This document shows positions 4,391 through 6,373 of a DNA stretch of 6,373 nt, one piece after another. Positions within the stretch are counted from its first letter, which is position 1. Each line of letters opens with the position of its first letter. The notes beneath the pieces were generated by a model. It was not told the origin of the DNA. It did no database searches and worked only from the letters and a program-made list of their open reading frames with translations. The stretch is from Flavobacteriaceae bacterium UBA6231 (lineage in GTDB: Bacteria; Bacteroidota; Bacteroidia; Flavobacteriales; Flavobacteriaceae): positions 1 to 6,373 of the forward strand of contig DJWL01000066.1 of the NCBI GenBank assembly GCA_002441545.1, in the 5' to 3' direction. The position numbers and the translations under genes are program-made.

Positions 4391-6373
4391 TTACATTTCC
4401 CTATAAATTTCTAAGCGTTCCCATTTTGAATCAACTTCTTCTTGTGCTTGATCAAGTAATTGCTTACCTAATACGGCATCGTCTTTCACAACTCTTGTAA
4501 ATCGAGTTTCATTATACATGAAGTCACTTAAAGGAATTGTTGGTTTTTTAGAATCTAACTTAAATTTTTTCCCTTTTGGTTGTTGAGGGTCAAATCTAAA
4601 TAAAGGCCAATAACCAGAATCTACAGCTTTTTCTTGTTGCTCAGCACCATGTTTTAAATCATATCCATGTTCACCACAGTGTGAATAAGCAATAATTACT
4701 GATGGACCAGGATAAGCAGCGGCTTCTTCTAAAGCTTTTAGTGTTTGTAAATCTTTAGCACCAATTGCCACTTGAGCTACATAAACGTTTTGATAAGAAA
4801 CGGCCTGTAACGCTAAACTCTTCTTACTGGTACGTTTTCCTGATACAGAGAACTTAGCACTTGCGCCTAATGGTGTAGCTTTTGAAGTTTGTCCACCTGT
4901 ATTTGAATATACTTCAGTATCTAATATTAAAATGTTAATATCTTCACCAGAAGCCAATACATGGTCTACACCGCCATAACCTATATCATAAGCCCATCCG
5001 TCACCACCAAGAATCCAAACCGCTTTTTTGCGTAGATATTCGGTTAGGTTGCTTAGTTTAATGGCATCATCGTTGTTATCAAGAATTTTTAAAGTTTTCT
5101 TAAGTTCTTCAATATCTGCTATTTTTTTAGATTTTTCTGTTTCTGTAACTTCAGGATTGTTTAAAATGGATTCTACGATTTCGCTACCAACTAAAAATTC
5201 TAATGATTTTAATAAATCAACAGCTATTTCTTGTTTTTTGGTTAATGCTAATCGCATACCTAAACCAAACTCAGCATTATCTTCAAATAATGAGTTTGCC
5301 CAAGCTGGTCCTCTACCAAACTGATTCGTTTTGTATGGAGTTGTTGGTAAATTTCCACCATATATAGAAGAACATCCAGTAGCATTTGCTATTAAAATAC
5401 TATCTCCATATAATTGAGTAAGTAATTTGATATAAGGTGTTTCACCACAACCAGAACAAGCACCTGAGAACTCAAATAATGGTTCTAAAAACTGTGAGCC
5501 TTTAACATTGGTTATTTGTAACTCGTTTCTATCATAATAAGGAAGATTTACAAAGTAATCCCAGTTGTTTACTTCATCAGCTTTCTTATCTAATTTTTTT
5601 CTCATGTTGATAGATTTAAAATCATCTATCTCTTTGCTTACAGCTGGACAAACAGCTACACAAAGGTCGCATCCTGTACAATCTTCAGGAGATACTTGTA
5701 AAACATAAGATTCTGTTTCAGCATCAAATGGTCTTCCTTTTGCAGGAACATGTTTTAATGATGAAGGCGCATTTGCCAATAAATCATTTGAAACAACTTT
5801 TGATCTGATAGCAGCATGAGGACAAATAGCAACACACTTGTTACATTGTGTACATAAGTCTGCGTCATCCCAAATTGGAATAAAATCGGCAATACCACGT
5901 TTTTCGTATTGTGTAGTGCCTGTTGGGAATGTTCCATCTACAGGGAATGCACTTACAGGAAGTTCATCACCAGCACCTGCTAATATTTTTTCTAATACTT
6001 CTTTTACAAATCCGTCAGGAGCATCTGTCATTGCAGATAATAATGGTTTTTCACTGCTTGAAACTTTTGGATAATCTACTTTTTGTAGATTTTCAAGAGA
6101 TTTATCAACCGCATTGAAATTCATTTTAACAACTTTTTCTCCTTTATGAGAATATGATTTTACAATGGCATCTTTAATTTTTTGAATCGCTTCATTTTTT
6201 GGTAAGATTCCTGAAATTGCAAAGAAACAGGTTTGTAAAACGGTATTAGCACGTTTACCTAAATTAGCATCTTGAGCCACTTTACTAGCGTCTATGATAT
6301 AAAATTCAGCCTCTTTTTCAATGATTTCTTTTTGAAGTTTTTTAGGTAGTTGATCCCAAATTTCTTCTTTTGA
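4391..6373 (-). CDS. nifJ: Pyruvate:ferredoxin (flavodoxin) oxidoreductase, C-terminal 660 residues (cut by window edge)
   Basis: A homodimeric PFOR that oxidises pyruvate with CoA to acetyl-CoA, CO2 and reduced ferredoxin or flavodoxin, in the cytoplasm. The frame is open from the right edge; full proteins are about 1180 residues, so roughly the last 55% is here. The fragment starts in the end of the core region (IDASKVAQDANLGKRANTVL near residue 27 onward), continues with a two-cluster ferredoxin domain (CTQCNKCVAICP, cysteines at fragment residues 174/177/180/184, and CTGCDLCVAVCP, 232/235/238/242), and ends in the thiamine-diphosphate domain. There the proximal cluster ligands are all present: CSGC (306, 309), TGCSS (334) and SHCGEHG (565). 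The TPP-Mg motif is GDGWAYDIG (457 on) with N491 in YSNTGGQTS. The protein stops about 95 residues after the last ligand, so it seems to lack the extra C-terminal domain VII of the Desulfovibrio africanus enzyme. A GTG at 6280 is an internal valine, not the start. Confidence 0.96.
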   Translation of the reverse strand, partial: SKEEIWDQLPKKLQKEIIEKEAEFYIIDASKVAQDANLGKRANTVLQTCFFAISGILPKNEAIQKIKDAIVKSYSHKGEKVVKMNFNAVDKSLENLQKVDYPKVSSSEKPLLSAMTDAPDGFVKEVLEKILAGAGDELPVSAFPVDGTFPTGTTQYEKRGIADFIPIWDDADLCTQCNKCVAICPHAAIRSKVVSNDLLANAPSSLKHVPAKGRPFDAETESYVLQVSPEDCTGCDLCVAVCPAVSKEIDDFKSINMRKKLDKKADEVNNWDYFVNLPYYDRNELQITNVKGSQFLEPLFEFSGACSGCGETPYIKLLTQLYGDSILIANATGCSSIYGGNLPTTPYKTNQFGRGPAWANSLFEDNAEFGLGMRLALTKKQEIAVDLLKSLEFLVGSEIVESILNNPEVTETEKSKKIADIEELKKTLKILDNNDDAIKLSNLTEYLRKKAVWILGGDGWAYDIGYGGVDHVLASGEDINILILDTEVYSNTGGQTSKATPLGASAKFSVSGKRTSKKSLALQAVSYQNVYVAQVAIGAKDLQTLKALEEAAAYPGPSVIIAYSHCGEHGYDLKHGAEQQEKAVDSGYWPLFRFDPQQPKGKKFKLDSKKPTIPLSDFMYNETRFTRVVKDDAVLGKQLLDQAQEEVDSKWERLEIYREM

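Noticed and set aside
5028..5324. A 98-codon open frame on the plus strand opposite nifJ (also 5838-6074 and 5923-6117)
   Set aside because: These are antisense frames to well-conserved PFOR sequence, with no recognisable domains or start context.
6278..6280. GTG as the start of nifJ
   Set aside because: The frame continues upstream to the window edge with conserved PFOR sequence (FYIIDASKVAQDA), so this GTG encodes an internal valine.
1..6373. Mobile element, CRISPR array, tRNA or rRNA gene
   Set aside because: I saw no transposase or integrase, no spaced direct repeats, no terminal inverted repeats with target duplications, and no tRNA-like or rRNA-like sequence.

Overview
The window looks like chromosomal DNA of a member of the Bacteroidota, most likely family Flavobacteriaceae. 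The evidence is low GC content, A/T-rich start regions without clear Shine-Dalgarno sequences, several matches to the Bacteroidota -7 promoter box (TAnnTTTG), and proteins that read as flavobacterial versions of their families (TrmB, Mrp, the MurG-like glycosyltransferase). No taxonomic search was possible, so this rests on recalled family features.

Layout, left to right. A glycosyltransferase gene on the minus strand is cut by the left edge (366..1). Back to back with it runs a tight plus-strand trio: trmB (tRNA m7G46 methyltransferase, GTG start), a LysE-family membrane transporter (TTG start, 2 nt gap) and an alkyltransferase-like DNA-repair protein (3 nt gap). A 310-base gap follows, holding a short palindrome, a good promoter candidate and a long leader that can fold into hairpins. 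Then comes a second plus-strand pair, mrp (P-loop Fe-S carrier) and a stand-alone NifU C-terminal-domain protein, closed by a strong bidirectional terminator. The right part is on the minus strand: a small HEPN-domain protein and, upstream of it, the C-terminal 660 residues of a homodimeric pyruvate:ferredoxin oxidoreductase (NifJ/PFOR), cut by the right edge. A 56-nt inverted repeat lies between these two.

The genes share a loose iron-sulfur theme. Mrp and NifU are Fe-S carrier or assembly factors, and PFOR needs three [4Fe-4S] clusters per subunit. The two groups converge on one terminator, so they are separate transcripts and any link is functional, not an operon. The trmB trio is housekeeping or repair.

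I found no mobile element, CRISPR array, rRNA or tRNA gene. Most of the window is ordinary core genome. The points most worth checking are an Mrp with no CxxC cluster motif and only one cysteine, a cysteine-rich orphan HEPN protein, an ATL with alanine in place of the catalytic cysteine, the structured mrp leader, and the long palindrome between nifJ and the HEPN gene.
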